A stretch of DNA of 64,000 bases from Apostichopus japonicus (Eukaryota; Echinodermata; Holothuroidea; Aspidochirotida; Stichopodidae). A program made the position numbers and the translations under genes. This document shows positions 26,401 through 39,559 of this stretch, piece by piece (positions within the stretch are counted from its first letter, which is position 1; every line of letters begins with the position of its first letter). The DNA is taken from positions 901,001-965,000 of the forward strand of contig NC_092569.1 of assembly GCF_037975245.1 (NCBI RefSeq). The letters run 5' to 3'. Below the pieces are notes generated by a model that worked only from the letters and a program-made list of their open reading frames with translations, was not told where the DNA came from and did no database searches.

Positions 26401-29400
26401 AAGTATTTACAACGGACGTATACTGACGTTGAACATACGATCTAAGCTTTCCCGCATCTTCGCGAAAGTAAACTAGAATTCCATTAGTAAGGATGTGGAT
26501 ACTTGATGCCGAAAGGACGAACGGAAAATGGTGCTGATAGAAATGTTTGTGCCATCGCGTAATTATCCGTAACATCAGATAAAAAGGTGTTCGTGTACCT
26601 ATATTATTGTACACTAAAAGGGATCGAAATTATGCAAATATATTACTGATTACAAACACAAAATTCTTACTCGTTTATTTTCAATAACAGTATCAACACA
26701 TAGTTCAAAAGGTATTATGATAAACAATTATGTATTTTTTGCTCGATAATTCAAGCAATCAAATTACCAAAAAATTTAAAAAACAAATATTGATAACGTT
26801 CATTTGCAAGCGTTATCACACGGCAGGCTAAATCGTTAACCGCAAAAGCATCAGTAGACATAGAATGATAATATTATTTTAGATTTTTCACATTTTGAAA
26901 GATCGATGCAGCTTCCGTATATGCACGCATGTATTGGCATCCGTACATAATTTTTGTCAAGAAACGAAGTGATTTCCATTTCTCAGTGAAGGAGGCGATT
27001 CCACCATTATAGATTCATCTTTGCTTCCGTATCAGAGGAGCAAAAATCTACCGTGAGAAATCTCAAGTAATGTCAGATCCAAGTGAACTATTTTCAAATA
27101 TTTTATAACGATCATATTGTAAATGGAGAAATAACGTGTGTTACTCTGACAACCCTGAAGATACGAAAACATACTTAAGACTCTGCATATGATATTTACG
27201 TTTCCTGTAAATAAATTGATTACTTTACCATTTTGATTAATTCCGGTGTTTAGTGAGAAGATGTGATATTTAAAAGGTAATTGAAGGGCTATTTGATCAA
27301 ATAAGGTCCTTGTGATTGACAGTGTATCACTCTAATAGCCGTAATTCCCAAAAGAATTGATTTTATGCTACTTTTAATTTATTTCAACTGGATAGTATTA
27401 TCCTTAGTCCTACCACACAAAGTTGTTCACTCATCTTATTGTTTTAATTCAACAGCCTTTGAAACCGCAATGACGGGCTAACGCTTGTTCTGAACAAAGA
27501 AAACCATGAATTGGAAAGGAGGAAAGGGTTTAGTTCTGCCGAGAGAGAGGTTATCAAAACATAATGTTAGTGTTCCGTAGGTCTGGAGTGCAAGTTCATG
27601 CTGTTATATATAACGTCGGTTTTTTCATTTAAAGCATTCCGGTTTTCAAGATAGTAGGGGTCAAATATCTGAAATGCTCCTTAAAAGATAATTTGATGAT
27701 GACTTGGACTCCTCGGTGCATACCTAACTGTTAATTTCAATCCTTTGTTTTATCAATTTTAATATTAACTAATCAAAACGTATTCCTTTAACTTAACATG
27801 AACAATGAGCACCCGTGGATGACAAGTTGACAAATTTGTTATGCATAGTAAACAATTTATTTGTCGAATTGAGCAAATGATAAATGTGTTACACGGGGCA
27901 GTCCAGCCACTGTGGTAGCAGTGTTTTATAATGGCCTACAATTTATCAAAGTCAATCAAGTCACTCTGTCAACAGAAACGAATGTATGATTGCATCAAAC
28001 ATTAGAGCTGTTTCATCACTATGAGAGATTGTAAGAATTGTATTCGTTTTTATTACAGTAGTTGTCATTTTCAAATTATTTAAGTGATCCCAGCTCCTTC
28101 GCCGCGAAATTCTAGCCTAACCCGTACCCCGACCTCCCCCCCCCCTCTTCCCCTACCCGACCCCTAAAAGTTTCTGTAGTGTGTTACCGTTTACGTTTTT
28201 ACGTTTAAAAGCAGAAGTTTTAGACCTTAGCAATATATTGTAGTTTGAATAATTAACATAAGTTTAACATTCACAGTAAATAACAAACGTCGAAAATAAA
28301 CTCTCGAGTCGAAGCCATCCTGGCTACCACTGATAGTGTGATCGATTCATAGCCAATGGCGTTAATAACAATTGTGTGAGTTACATTCATGTCAAAACGT
28401 TACATATGCGAACGACAAACTAGCTCAAAAATTTACATCTTTTGTACATTCGTTTACGTAAATGTCAAGATGTGTACGCAGAATAACGCTGTTTTACGTC
28501 ATCCAAAGTCATTAGCAGAAATATATTGTTGGTTTGTTGCATTAAAGTCATTTGTACTCACAAAAGTCTTAATTCAACCCGTTTCATATATATAAATGTT
28601 AATGTAGACAGCTTTATAGCCTAACACACTTTCACAGGACACGTTATTATGCCTATCCTAAAACGAGTTGGTAACGAGTCTGGGCAAAAGCTGTTTGTGA
28701 CATTAAGTGATTAAATACGTCCCTTGCACATTTTGCTTATTTAACAAAACATCTCACATGTTTGTGTAATTAGCAACACATCATAATTTATAGTAACTAT
28801 AAAAAGTGCCTTGGCGAGGAAAGTTTCAAAATCCCGGATGGAATCTTTTCGTGACTATAACGTTCGTTAAGTGAAATGATATAGAAATTCTTTTAATTAT
28901 TAACTTTTTACTTTATGTAATACTGTAGACAGATATTGTATATTGAAAAAGTTAGATAAGCTATATGGAGGTGAAATGGAAATAAAATATAACGAAATTA
29001 CAAGAAATAGTTGATAGACAAGATCACTCTTTTTGCTGTGAGTTATCAAGATTTTAGGAAAGCAGCTGACTTTACAGATTTCTCCGCTTTCCGGCATCTG
29101 TCCTCTTTATACACAGACATTTCAAGGATACATTTCTTGCATGTTCAAGCTTTGACATTGTATATATGATGAAACGAGAGATTACCACACAATCATTAGA
29201 ATTTTTAATTCCAGTTTGAAGAATGAACGCGCGAGCCGTTCATGACAGGTGATAATTTCTCTTATCTTCATCAGTTGTTTCTTACATGTCATCCTCTTTT
29301 TATCTCTTTCTCTTTTCATCTCTCTTTCCAACTCTCTCTCTCTCTATCTCTCTCTTTGAATTGCCCCCTTCAACTGGTACGTTAAAAGTAATGTTAAAGG

Positions 29401-30990
29401 GATATAGATCTATTCCACATGAACCGTTCGAAAAATTGTCTTTAAAAACTAACAGTTTTCATTATTGCCTTTCGAGTACTGTCGTCAGAGGAGACGAAAA
29501 GTAATTTTTAGTTGGACTTTAAGGCTTAGAGTGGCAGCGGAGATTTTTGTTTATATTTGAAATAGAGAAATAATCAAGAGTGAAAAAGAACTCAACGCAA
29601 AGTAGATTCTATGCCTGTGCTTTACAAAGGTAGCCATATTTAGATCAAGTATTCAGTACTTTCCTAAGTAACTTTCTGTTTTTCTTGTTGCAAATGTTTT
29701 GCAAGTATTTTAAAAATTAGAAAGAACATAAATTTCGTATATTAATCACTATGAATTGAAATATATTCCTTTGCAATTAAAAATCAATCGATGTTAGAGC
29801 GACCAATCATTATTAGGACTCTGGTGTCTTCTTAAGTATTTTCTTCTTTTTTTAATATATTTTATGCGGTACGTTAGCAGGAGATTGACTATATAGTAAG
29901 GATGAGAAACTAAAGTAGATTTGAAAAAGGAACCTTTCTTTCTTATTTTATTTATGTTTCATTTCTTTAATACTTTTCTCGAAAGATATCACCGTGATAT
30001 ATGTCGCTAAACACAAGCATTGCGGTCTACGGAGGTTGTATATTATATAGTTGCTATCAATCAACCAGAGACAGAACTGCCTATATTCCCAGCAAAAGGA
30101 AGGAGACCTCGATCCGCCTGCTTTTCGAATATAACGCCTCTCAACTGGCGCCAGACGTTGAGCAAGTACTGTAGCCTACAGCTTGCCATTATTCACATAA
30201 GATACCATGGGAAAATATCATATTGAAGTTTAAAATGAGATATACGTCATTTTACACCCAGAGCGGTTTCTGCTTGATGGAACAGTGTGCAGTTTGAAAT
30301 GGTGCTGTAAGTCCCTCCGGGCAATGAGTTTCTTGAGCAAAACTATTCATTTCACGGATCATTCGTCTTGAATTGGGACATCATACATCTTGTATGTTAA
30401 CAGATAATATGCCTCGAAATATGTTATATAGATGCAATGCATACATATACCTTTCATGCGCATCAATACACACCGTAAAATGATCGTCATCCACGCTAGA
30501 AAATAGTGCTCATTTTGAAGAAAAGTATAAGTGTAAAGTTTCTCTCTCTCCTATCTTCGTTGTTCGTTTCTATTCCTTCTTCTTTTTTTCAACTTCTTCT
30601 TCTTCTTATTTTTAATTTTCTTTGCCGATTAGTAACGTCAAGAACAAACATATAAACAATAATAGAAGTAAAATAATCACCTACTTAACATACATTCTAC
30701 CACGTAAGATATAGCAATACTACTACTTGCTATACTGCTACTATACTAATATAGATGCATTAACTGATCACATTTTCCAATACTGATATCTGATATCACT
30801 ATACAACATCAAAACCTTGTCAATGAAGCCCCTCTTTAATGCAATGCAGTTTTCACGTACGGTACCAGAGGCAAATTCTTCTGATTGATCTTATGGAAAT
30901 TGTACATAACAATTAGTAAGTCCATGTTTTGATGTATCCTCAAGAGCAAAGTATCGTGTGTTAGATATGTGAGTTCGATCCAACGAGATC
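23485..30990. other. Intron-like stretch, no supported gene
   Basis: Contains C or G runs near 25,437 (13 C) and 28,136 (10 C). A G run at 22,584 lies just to the left. Small open frames at 24.3, 26.2, 29.3 and 30.0 kb lack splice sites or recognisable motifs. Confidence 0.55.
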
Positions 30991-31020
30991 TCATCTCCTC
31001 CAGTTTGTAAATACTTATAC

Positions 31021-31093
31021 TTACTGAATATATACATGTATATATACATGTATATATACATGTATATGTATATACATGTGTATATATATACAT

Positions 31094-31143
<50 letters not shown>

Positions 31144-31417
31144 ACATATATATACATCTCTATCTCTATATATCTATATATCTATATCTCTATATCTCTA
31201 TATCTCTATATCTCTATATCTCTAAATCTCTAAATCTCTATATCTCTATATCTCTATATCTCTATATCTCTATATCTCTATATCTCTATATCTCTATATA
31301 TCTATATCTCTATATCTCTATATCTCTATATATCTATATATCTATATCTCTATATCTCTATATATCTATATCTATATCATGTATATCTATATCTATATCA
31401 TGTATATATATATATAT

Positions 31418-31502
<85 letters not shown>
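31021..31502. repeat. Compound TA/TATC microsatellite
   Basis: TATACATG repeats, then TA, then about 200 bp of an 8-bp CTCTATAT repeat, then TA again. It accounts for the long Tyr/Ile frames on the minus strand. Confidence 0.95.
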
Positions 31503-31508
<6 letters not shown>

Positions 31509-33089
31509 TCTATCAACGTGATGCCAACACATCCACTCATGTATGAAGTTTTATTATTTATTCTATTCCATTTCATCATTGGTTACATTAATCACATATT
31601 TCATATCTATCCACGATGAAGCAAGCCTCGGCCTACGGCAAATCATCTTCTTGGAGTAATGCTGTCTGTCATTACTAATGGTGCATATATAAAAACCGTA
31701 AGTACTTTGATATTCCTCGCACATATATCTATTCAATCATTCTTTTGTATCAGTTTACTATCCAAACGAATTGTTCTTCGATAAGGATCTTTCCCACAGA
31801 TACAGAGAAGGTTTATATATTACATATTAATAGTCCATCTTACTTATATAGCGATAATCACTTTGAAATATTGTTACGCTGCGCCAAACTTTAGGATCGA
31901 GTAACAGCAAAAAAACTACATCATGGAGACTAGATGGGGCTTAAGTAATACTTTAAAGTTATAGACACATATTCAGCTTCTTTAACTTTTGAGGCAGACT
32001 GTTATACAGAAAATTAAAAGAAGTGAAAAGTTCGATGACAATGAAAGATGAAAATGGGTGTATTTGGTGTGGACCTTTGAAATTGACACGTGATTTAAAA
32101 GGACGCCAATGCACACTGCGAAAGATTGTAATAACATTAGTTCTTGATATGATGGTATGTGAAGCTAACCTTGTCACCCGCTATTGCGTACAAAATAGAC
32201 AGCTTATATTATGTTTCATTTCAACATATATACAGAATAAAGTATAAACCCTAGGCTCTAAGTCCATATGTAACACGTTATTTTTATTTTTATTTACACC
32301 AGGGAACAGTCACAAAGCCAGGCTGAAAATTGCATCATTTTACTATAGCCTACCAGACTTCTTACAGCTACAACTAATGGACTATTGGTTTTCGAAAAGC
32401 TAACAAGCGACTCTTTCGTAAAAACTGGTAATGACCTCTAAACACACCCACCCTGGCCTTCGGTATTCCTCGTCATCCCAGCTTTATCCCGAAATGAGAT
32501 TGATATAATTAAAGTTATAATGAAAGAATTGTTTTAAGCATATTCAATTAACACAGGATATAACAGAATATATTAAAAGAAAAAAAATCAGTTACAATTA
32601 CCTATGAAGTCAGTCACATAAGAAGCGTATCGTCATTATTACTTTTTCTTTGAAAGTGGATTTACAGAAGCAATATTAATGTGGCATGTCCCAGTTCAAT
32701 GGAGGAGAAATAACTTACATTGGCAATGATGCATATGTCATTATGGCATATTACAACGTGCACTTCGCAAATGTTATGAAAAAGAAAGAAAACATACGCG
32801 CCCTCCCTCCCTCCCCGTCCCAACCCCCCCCCCCTCCCGCATCCTCTTACGAATCTTTCGTTCACCTTGAACATCCAAACGGAAGAGAATGCTTCCTACA
32901 AGAGATAGCAAGAGGGCAATCCATGGAGTTGCAAATCTCATCTCCTCCATGACGGAAGTGATTTACATTGACCTATGACCTAGACCCGTAACACCACATT
33001 AGTACTATGTTACAATTTTCCCTATTATTCTCTACATATGTTGTGGTTTAATGACCTTTACCATCATGTTGGCAAGCAGAAAATGACTA

Positions 33090-33400
33090 AAACCAATTTT
33101 GGAAGTATTTAACTTTTGACCTATTACATTATCAATCACGCAGGCACGAGTTTACATGGTCACGCACCTACCCACCAACGTGACCGGCGTTGTAGGAGGA
33201 GTTTGCGACACTTTTTCGTAAAAATTGTCGTATCATTTTCTACATTTCATGTTGTTTAATGCCTTTCTCTTACATATTGACAAACTGTAAAAAGGCTCAA
33301 AACCATTTTTTAGGTTTCTTGATATTTTATCTACGACGTCATCAATCACGCAGGCACGAGTTTACATTGTCAGGCACCTACCCTACAAGTTTGAACTTGA
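33090..33400. repeat. Diverged direct duplication
   Basis: Two copies share ATCAATCACGCAGGCACGAG and GCACCTACC, about 220 bp apart. The rest is intron-like. Confidence 0.8.
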
Positions 33401-34316
33401 TCGGATTAACAGCCTATGAGGAGTTCGCGACATACTTTTTGCTCTCACACACACGCACTCCCGCACACACACACGCACTCACACACATCCTCACATTTCG
33501 TATGTGGGGAGAGGTACAATATTTCATCTCCCTATACATCATATTTAGGGAAATGATATAAATAACTACTTGTATGTTCATATGGAAGATCACAACCTCG
33601 TCCCCTGGGAGAAAAAGTAAGTACCCCGTTCAGTCGTTACATATCGCTCACTGTCACAAGCAGAGCTTTTAAGTAAACATTATGTCTTTCAATGTATCCA
33701 GTGTCTCAATGCGATTCACAGGTCGATAGGATCCTTCCTTGTGAACCCGACCTTTATATTCACAGTTTCGTTGTCACTACGGATAACTAACATTTCATCT
33801 CAGTGAGATAAAAGCTTTCTTTTATATCAATAACCATGAAATACCTCTGTAATATACCGTTGCTGAACGCAACATTCTTATTTACAAGCCTACGACAGAC
33901 GATAAACAAAAGTGTCAGCATCTTTCATATTTAATACAAAAACTTGTCGACATTTTCAATTCAAAAGCTTGTGCTTAAATGCAATGGAAATGATTTTTCA
34001 GGATCAGACCGAAATCTGTACAAAGGTATACGTTATCACGGGTCGGTGTTATAAGTCGGAGGACGCAAATGACGAAGGGAGTACAGGATTTGAAGTGTAG
34101 TGAAATTTATTCACCGGTATGTACAGCAGACACATAATACAAAAACCAAACACCCTGAAAATAAAAAAAAGTGTAAAATACTTTTCTGGCAAATCTCGTA
34201 TCGAAACAATAACATAATTAAATTGAGGCAACGAAATACTACACGATATATACATATACTGAAGCGTACGTGATGAGGAAGCCTCAACACTTAAGTTTAA
34301 AAGAAGTGGAACTTAC

Positions 34317-34384
34317 GGGATAATAATCTGGCGTTGATCCGGTTTTGCCTGGGTACCTTAACGTAGACCCTGATGAGAACGTGG
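34317..34384 (-). CDS. Candidate exon of unidentified minus-strand gene (34.3 kb)
   Basis: Sixty-eight bases in phase 1 to 0 encoding TFSSGSTLRYPGKTGSTPDY then YP. The donor CCC|GTAAGT is perfect consensus; the acceptor GTGTATGTCAG is fair. The peptide is Ser/Thr/Gly-rich. No family recognised. It may be the most upstream visible exon of a gene whose other candidate exons lie at 23.4, 18.7, 17.6, 12.0, 11.7 and 3.5 kb. It adjoins a degenerate repeat containing GGGAACACG, so chance is possible. Confidence 0.4.
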
Positions 34385-34600
34385 CTGACATACACGGAGT
34401 AGCCCAGTTACATATTAACTGCTGGGAGCACGAAGTATCCCAGTTACAATACGATTTGGGAACACGAAGTAACCAAATTACAGCATAAGTCGGGAACACG
34501 GACTGGCCCACTTTGAACCAGTATGCGTTACTAAGTATAAGGAACATGGAGTAACCCATTCGAAACTTTACACACTAACCAGTTGGGAACACGGATTAAC
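34385..34600. repeat. Degenerate GGGAACACG repeat
   Basis: About 45-55 bp units with CCAGTTAC and GGGAACACG(A/G)A motifs, about five diverged copies abutting the 34.3 kb candidate exon. Confidence 0.75.
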
Positions 34601-35486
34601 CCTTATAGTCTCCTCCCTGAGTATATACTATTACTAACTAGGAGAAAAAACCATCCCGCGCTACAGGCAGCCTGCTAACACAATACCCGGCATAGCTCAA
34701 AATTACGTAATACAACATGCAGATGATAAACAATTGATACAAATACCTTACATATGCACTAGCCTTGTGGAAATACCTTTAACGTGAACAAAGAATGTAA
34801 ATTTCTCACAGGGTGGTCTTTAAACAAAAGGAAATATCTAAAACGGGACCGACCTGTGACATACGTAAAATCACGTGATGTGATCAAAAACTCTTACAAA
34901 CCGGACAATATTCGTTCAATTTGTAACACAGTTAATATAATCAGTATTTCATTAATCCTGAATAATCAGCTAAACGGTTGCCATAGAAACCGTTTGGCCT
35001 GCCACACTTATACGTGGTCAAATTGCAGCACGGACAAGTATATTTTTATGGTGTTATGCACACGTTTTATAGGGCTGCACGGCTCCCACGTATAGTATGC
35101 GACGTGTATGAAATGAATGTATTTAATCGAAGTTATTTAAGTATTCATTACAAGTGACGGCGTCTACTTCATTCGTCATATGAATCACGGGCATGCGCAA
35201 CAGTAACAGATTGCTCATCAATAAATGCAATTATAAGCGTACAATAACTATTTTAATTTAATAAATTGTCGAAAATGTATCCAAATGTGAAATGCCATCT
35301 TTGTATTCGGAATATGTTCCTTTGGGTGTACACATAGCATGATGTTTACTAAGGTTACATGAGTCGAGGTGAGTATAGCTATCTTAGGTACTTAGCTTCT
35401 GATTAAGTGGATGTCATTGTGATTCAAGTAAAACTACTGCAGTTAATTACTGACCGCTCTAGGGAACAATAAAACCACTACGTATT

Positions 35487-35630
35487 TTACTCCTTACCCT
35501 TCAACTCAACTTCTACCCAACCCAATATAGACGTTTTGAGTATCGTGTTTATAGTTCTGTAATATATTTGAATATTTACATATAAACATAATAGCAAAGG
35601 ATGAAGAACGACATCTGACTTCAGAATCAA
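35487..35630 (-). other. Splice-bounded open segment, unassigned
   Basis: A strong acceptor (CATCTTATTTGGTGTTCCAG) is followed by an open frame up to AAGG|GTAAGG near 35,490. The encoded peptide is hydrophobic and AT-biased (SSLILKSDVVLHPLLL...), so it may be intronic. An alternative frame gives QFDSEVRCRSSSF. Confidence 0.2.
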
Positions 35631-36490
35631 ACTGCTCTGGAACACCAAATAAGATGGGAAAATTAAGAAATCCCTCGTACGCACGTCGCATGGAGCAAAG
35701 TAGATGGCGCAGTTATGAAACACATCACTCGTGCATTTGAGTACATGTATAGCGCCAATTTTGGACAACCAGCCTATTACTAGCAATTTAATATTCAGCA
35801 AATTTGGAACAATTAACAACGAGCCTTTATATAACGAGTTTATTTCTATCTTCACTACATAAAAGATCAGCAAATGAATATTTCTTTACATACATTTAAT
35901 TATTAATACTTCACTTAATAATTATATATGATTATTGAAATATATTAGTATTTTTCTTTACTAATTTATCATTTTCTCGAAAGATAATTATAAATGATTA
36001 ACTTACAGTGACAAATTAAACATAAATTATGGGTTAATTGTAACGACGATGCTCTTAAATGAACTTTGCAGGGGATTACAAAGACGAGCATTTCCTGTAG
36101 TCAATAAAAACTATACACACATATATATCTATAAGAAGCATAACAAGATAAGAGTACAATGCAATAACATAACACTACACTTTCAACAAAATACAAACAT
36201 ATAAATGTACATACATACATATGAGCAGCCTTAGGAGGCCAAATAAATGAAGGCATAACTGAGTACATACGGTTGTAATGTCGCATATAGTTAATTCCCC
36301 ATCATTGGTATTAACTCAATATTATGTGCAAGTATAACAATGCAAAGAATATTAAAGGGATATATAACATAGAAAGTATGTAGTAGAAAGTAAGTATGGT
36401 AGCGTCACAAAGTCTTATATGTAGCCATATAGTTTATGTGATTAAATATGAAATTGAATGTAGCAAGTAATATATGGTCAGAGTGACAGA

Positions 36491-36525
36491 CCTGCAGGAG
36501 CCGTGCAAGGCACCGCTCCTGCAGG
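36491..36525. other. Strong 35-nt hairpin
   Basis: CCTGCAGGAG and CTCCTGCAGG flank an inner GTGC-AAG-GCAC stem, giving about 15 pairs with one mismatch and a three-base loop. It lies at the start of a 61-codon plus-strand frame (36,474-36,656) of unknown origin. Confidence 0.8.
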
Positions 36526-37015
36526 TAAATTGGAACTTCATTTTTCTTTTTTGGGATGATGGAAAACAGACAATTGAGCATTTCAAAGTAACAAATGAGG
36601 TTGAAGTCAAGCAGTACAAAAATTTGGAAGCCTTAAGAGAGAAAGGAGCTACTTAGGAAATTAATGAGAGGTTGCCCCAGACCTGGCAAACCCACCCTGC
36701 CGGGATGTACCCTTAAAGCTAAGAAAAAATAAAGAAATAAAAGAGTAAAAATAAAAAATAGTTCCCGGTGACTGGACTGTTCCCCAGAGGAGGACAATTT
36801 CAATGGGGTTTACTCACGCCCTCTAGCCACCGGGTTCCTAAACAAGGGACCTCTCCCTCTGCCAGGGCTGAAGCCTCCTCCCAGTTTTAAAAGTCTAAGG
36901 TATCTAGGGAACTTTTAACATTATTTTTAGCGTAGATTTTATGGACTAAGTATTTAATTAAGAGGTCGTGGATTAGGGAATCAAGAGGGAGGGTGTTTTT
37001 TACTGTAGCAAGTAG

Positions 37016-37021
37016 TTTATT
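37016..37021 (-). terminator. Candidate poly(A) signal after cassette C
   Basis: AATAAA on the minus strand about 67 bp past the cassette C stop codon. It is the only canonical hexamer found close behind any of the three cassette stops, which would make this the outermost 3' end of the syntaxin locus. Position is consistent but cleavage is not shown. Confidence 0.45.
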
Positions 37022-37087
37022 CTGTCCTAAATTATGACGGAATCAACAAATATAAAAGTACAAAATTCCGTAAAGACAATTCACATG

Positions 37088-37186
37088 CTAATTAAATAGG
37101 AAATACAGAACTATTGCACCAACAAGCACTATAATAAACAACATACAGATTATTACTGCACAGCATTTCTTCCGCCGGGCAGCATT
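37088..37186 (-). CDS. Cassette C exon 4 (alternative membrane anchor)
   Basis: NAARRKKCC then AVIICMLFIIVLVGAIVLYF, LFN and TAG. The ARRKK basic patch is shared with A. Three Cys lie at or near the membrane boundary (KKCC and IIC), a plausible acylation site absent from A (inference). Acceptor GGTTACAG. Confidence 0.85.
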   Translation of the reverse strand, partial: NAARRKKCCAVIICMLFIIVLVGAIVLYFLFN

Positions 37187-37627
37187 CTGTAACCAAAGAT
37201 AAAAATAAAACAAATTATAGAAATGGAAGTAATTGTAAATGTTATTCTGTTTTAATTGATAATTCAACATAATTCCAACCGTTTGACATTAGTGTCATTG
37301 AAAAAGGAGATCAATTTACTTCCTGGATCAAGATTCATAAGAAGTAATACGATGCCCCAGTCTGACACAGGTTTTTGATTGGACGGGGACAGAACAGGGG
37401 GAGAAACTCCATCCCCCACCCCACCTCTACCCCAGGGTCCTGTTGTAGAAATAGTTGCTAGAAACTATCATGCTGTCACGTTTGCGTTTTCCTCGTAAAC
37501 TGAGATCCCCTGTCCTATAAGTACAATTACCTGATATAACCTCAGAGAGGTTGACATGCAAATGAAGTTGGCATGTAAAATCTAGATAGAGACCGTTCCA
37601 GTCTGAAGAAAAGATGTTTAGACTTGC

Positions 37628-37710
37628 CTTATGCCTAACAGCTTCACTGAGATGATCGTTTGCCTGCCCTACGTCACTACATGCATTTTCTACGCTGGCT
37701 TCAATATTAT
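37628..37710 (-). CDS. Cassette C exon 3 (SNARE C-terminal half, GC donor)
   Basis: D-NIEASVENACSDVGQAND... to EAVRHK; 83 nt, phase 1 to 0. It ends AAG|GCAAGT, a GC donor at the same position as in cassette B, while cassette A uses GT. Acceptor TGTGTTATTAG. Heptad spacing is intact. Confidence 0.82.
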
Positions 37711-38021
37711 CTAATAACACAATCAAATGAATGAGGATATCGGTTTGAGAAATACTTATATGTGAACAAAGCTCATGAATAAACAAAGGTCACACAGGTT
37801 GGAATTATCAGATTTTACAGATAAGATTATAGGTACCATTTTAACTGCATCTACAAATCAAAAACCAGAAATTGATCAAATTGATTAAATTTATGAAATT
37901 TATCCATCTTTTCCGCGCATTAGCAATCATTCAAACTTCACTGGAAACATATCCGTGTTATTCCTATATTTGTGTAGTTTCCATTTCATAACATTAATGT
38001 GTAATCTAAAAGAAGTCTTAC

Positions 38022-38094
38022 CAATTCCGCTGCTCTGGTTTCGGATTAATTCAGCTAAACCTATGGATATTGTATTCACATCTTCTAGATTTGA
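38022..38094 (-). CDS. Cassette C exon 2 (SNARE core, Gln kept)
   Basis: SNLEDVNTISIGLAELI then RNQSSGI; 73 nt, phase 0 to 1. About 8 of 24 residues match A (S, DVN, I, A, Q, I). The zero-layer Gln is kept, but the following GE(M/D)ID consensus has become SSGID. Donor GTAAGA. Confidence 0.82.
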
Positions 38095-38524
38095 CTGTTG
38101 ATAATATAAAAAAGCAAAATAATTGTGCTCTTCGTCATAATTTTGCATATATTTCATAGAGATATAGCCAACATTACACCATATGGTGAAGGTTTCTGTG
38201 ACCGTATGTTGGCAGGCTACCACACCTTATGTGGTAAATGCTATATTCTGCGTGTTTGAATGCATGTATAGCGGTACATATTAGCAGTAAACATTGAATG
38301 TCTACATGAATTAACCCTTCCACTGCATGCATCAGGCTCTTGTACACGATAGCTGTGTATAGACCACTTTCTGCGAGTCGCGTGAAACATACCTGTTTTA
38401 GCCCTCTATACCAAACAAGATAGCTGCATGGACTACTCCATACTTCTAAATATCTATGTAAATCAATCCATATAAGAGCCTGTATTTAATAGCTCCATGT
38501 TTGAATATTAACAGCAAAACTTAC

Positions 38525-38642
38525 CCTGAGTTTATTAAGTTGACACTCTTGTTCAATTAAAATTTCCACCTCTTCTTCCTGCTGTTTCAAAGTTTGCTCC
38601 ATTACGTTTCTAGTCCTCCGGTTCCCTACTACCAATGACTCT
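38525..38642 (-). CDS. Cassette C exon 1 (diverged SNARE N-terminal part)
   Basis: Opens in phase 2 after a pyrimidine-rich acceptor (CTTGCCCTCCGACAG), the phase required to follow common exon 6. It encodes 39 residues: ESLVVGNRRTRNVMEQTLKQ, then QEEEVEILIEQECQLNKLR. The last 18 align with the DALVERENQLKKLE region of A. The first 20 are a basic extension absent from A. Donor AGG|GTAAGT, phase 0. Confidence 0.8.
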
Positions 38643-38829
38643 CTGTCGGAGGGCAAGGACCTTTCAAAAGGTGGGTTCAATAATTCGCAAAAGCATAGTA
38701 CAACAACATCAACAACAAACGAAATCCTTCTCGTTGTCATACCTTACTACAAGAGAAAGCTTCTCGTTGCAATAAGTGAAAGCCTAACAGGTGTAATTAC
38801 TTCATTATTGACTTTTACTTGATCAAAGC

Positions 38830-38868
<39 letters not shown>

Positions 38869-39260
38869 TATATATATATGCATATATATATATATTTATA
38901 TATATATATATATATATATTTATGTGTGTGTGAGTGTGCACCTGTCTGCAAAGCTCAACAGCCATACAGCTAACATATATAAGGAGGTAACAATGTACTA
39001 ACGTATTCATATATAAATATATTAATATCTTTATCAGGTATACAATTTCATTCCTATCGTCCTAATGTTTGTTTAAAGTTACGAAGGAGAGTAAAGTTCA
39101 TGCTCTGCTGGGACAAAGGCCATGTTGCTTATCAACTAAGCTACAAGTCATTACCCTCACAATGTCGATTCTTACAACGTAGTGAGTGAATTACAGTATG
39201 TGTTATACGAAAATTACGAAAAGACCCATCCTCATTAAAACTTGATAGTTGACAAGTCTG

Positions 39261-39559
39261 TTACAATAAGCTACTCAGTTGAAAAATATTTGCAGACGTT
39301 GCATAATCTGACAGATCAATCTTTCCAATATTGACAGAAGAACAAGATTCTGACATTTTATAAATTTCTTTGGGAAGGTTATAAACTGATATGACGATAT
39401 GATCATGGAGGGCTAGTGTACCTTTAGCAGTGCTAACAATGTTATCGGTATATCGCGGCTCACTTGCCGATACTACAACTTGACATAGGAGCATTGGAAG
39501 GTCATTCCGTGTATTGCAGAATTCAGATAGTTCTTTCAACAGAGCCTTCTTAAAGAAAT
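39261..39559 (-). CDS. Possible terminal exon of unknown protein between cassettes B and C
   Basis: About 99 open codons on the minus strand after a possible AACAG acceptor, ending at TAA: FFKKALLKELSEFCNTRND... to ...NIFQLSSLL. The composition is more protein-like than the surrounding AT-rich frames, but I recognise no family. A further stretch upstream at 39,990-39,805 (SSECGVSADDSKSKPRIRSE...) and another near 40,080-39,985 in a different frame could be neighbouring exons or a decayed copy. It could be a separate nested gene, a pseudogene or chance. Confidence 0.25.
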
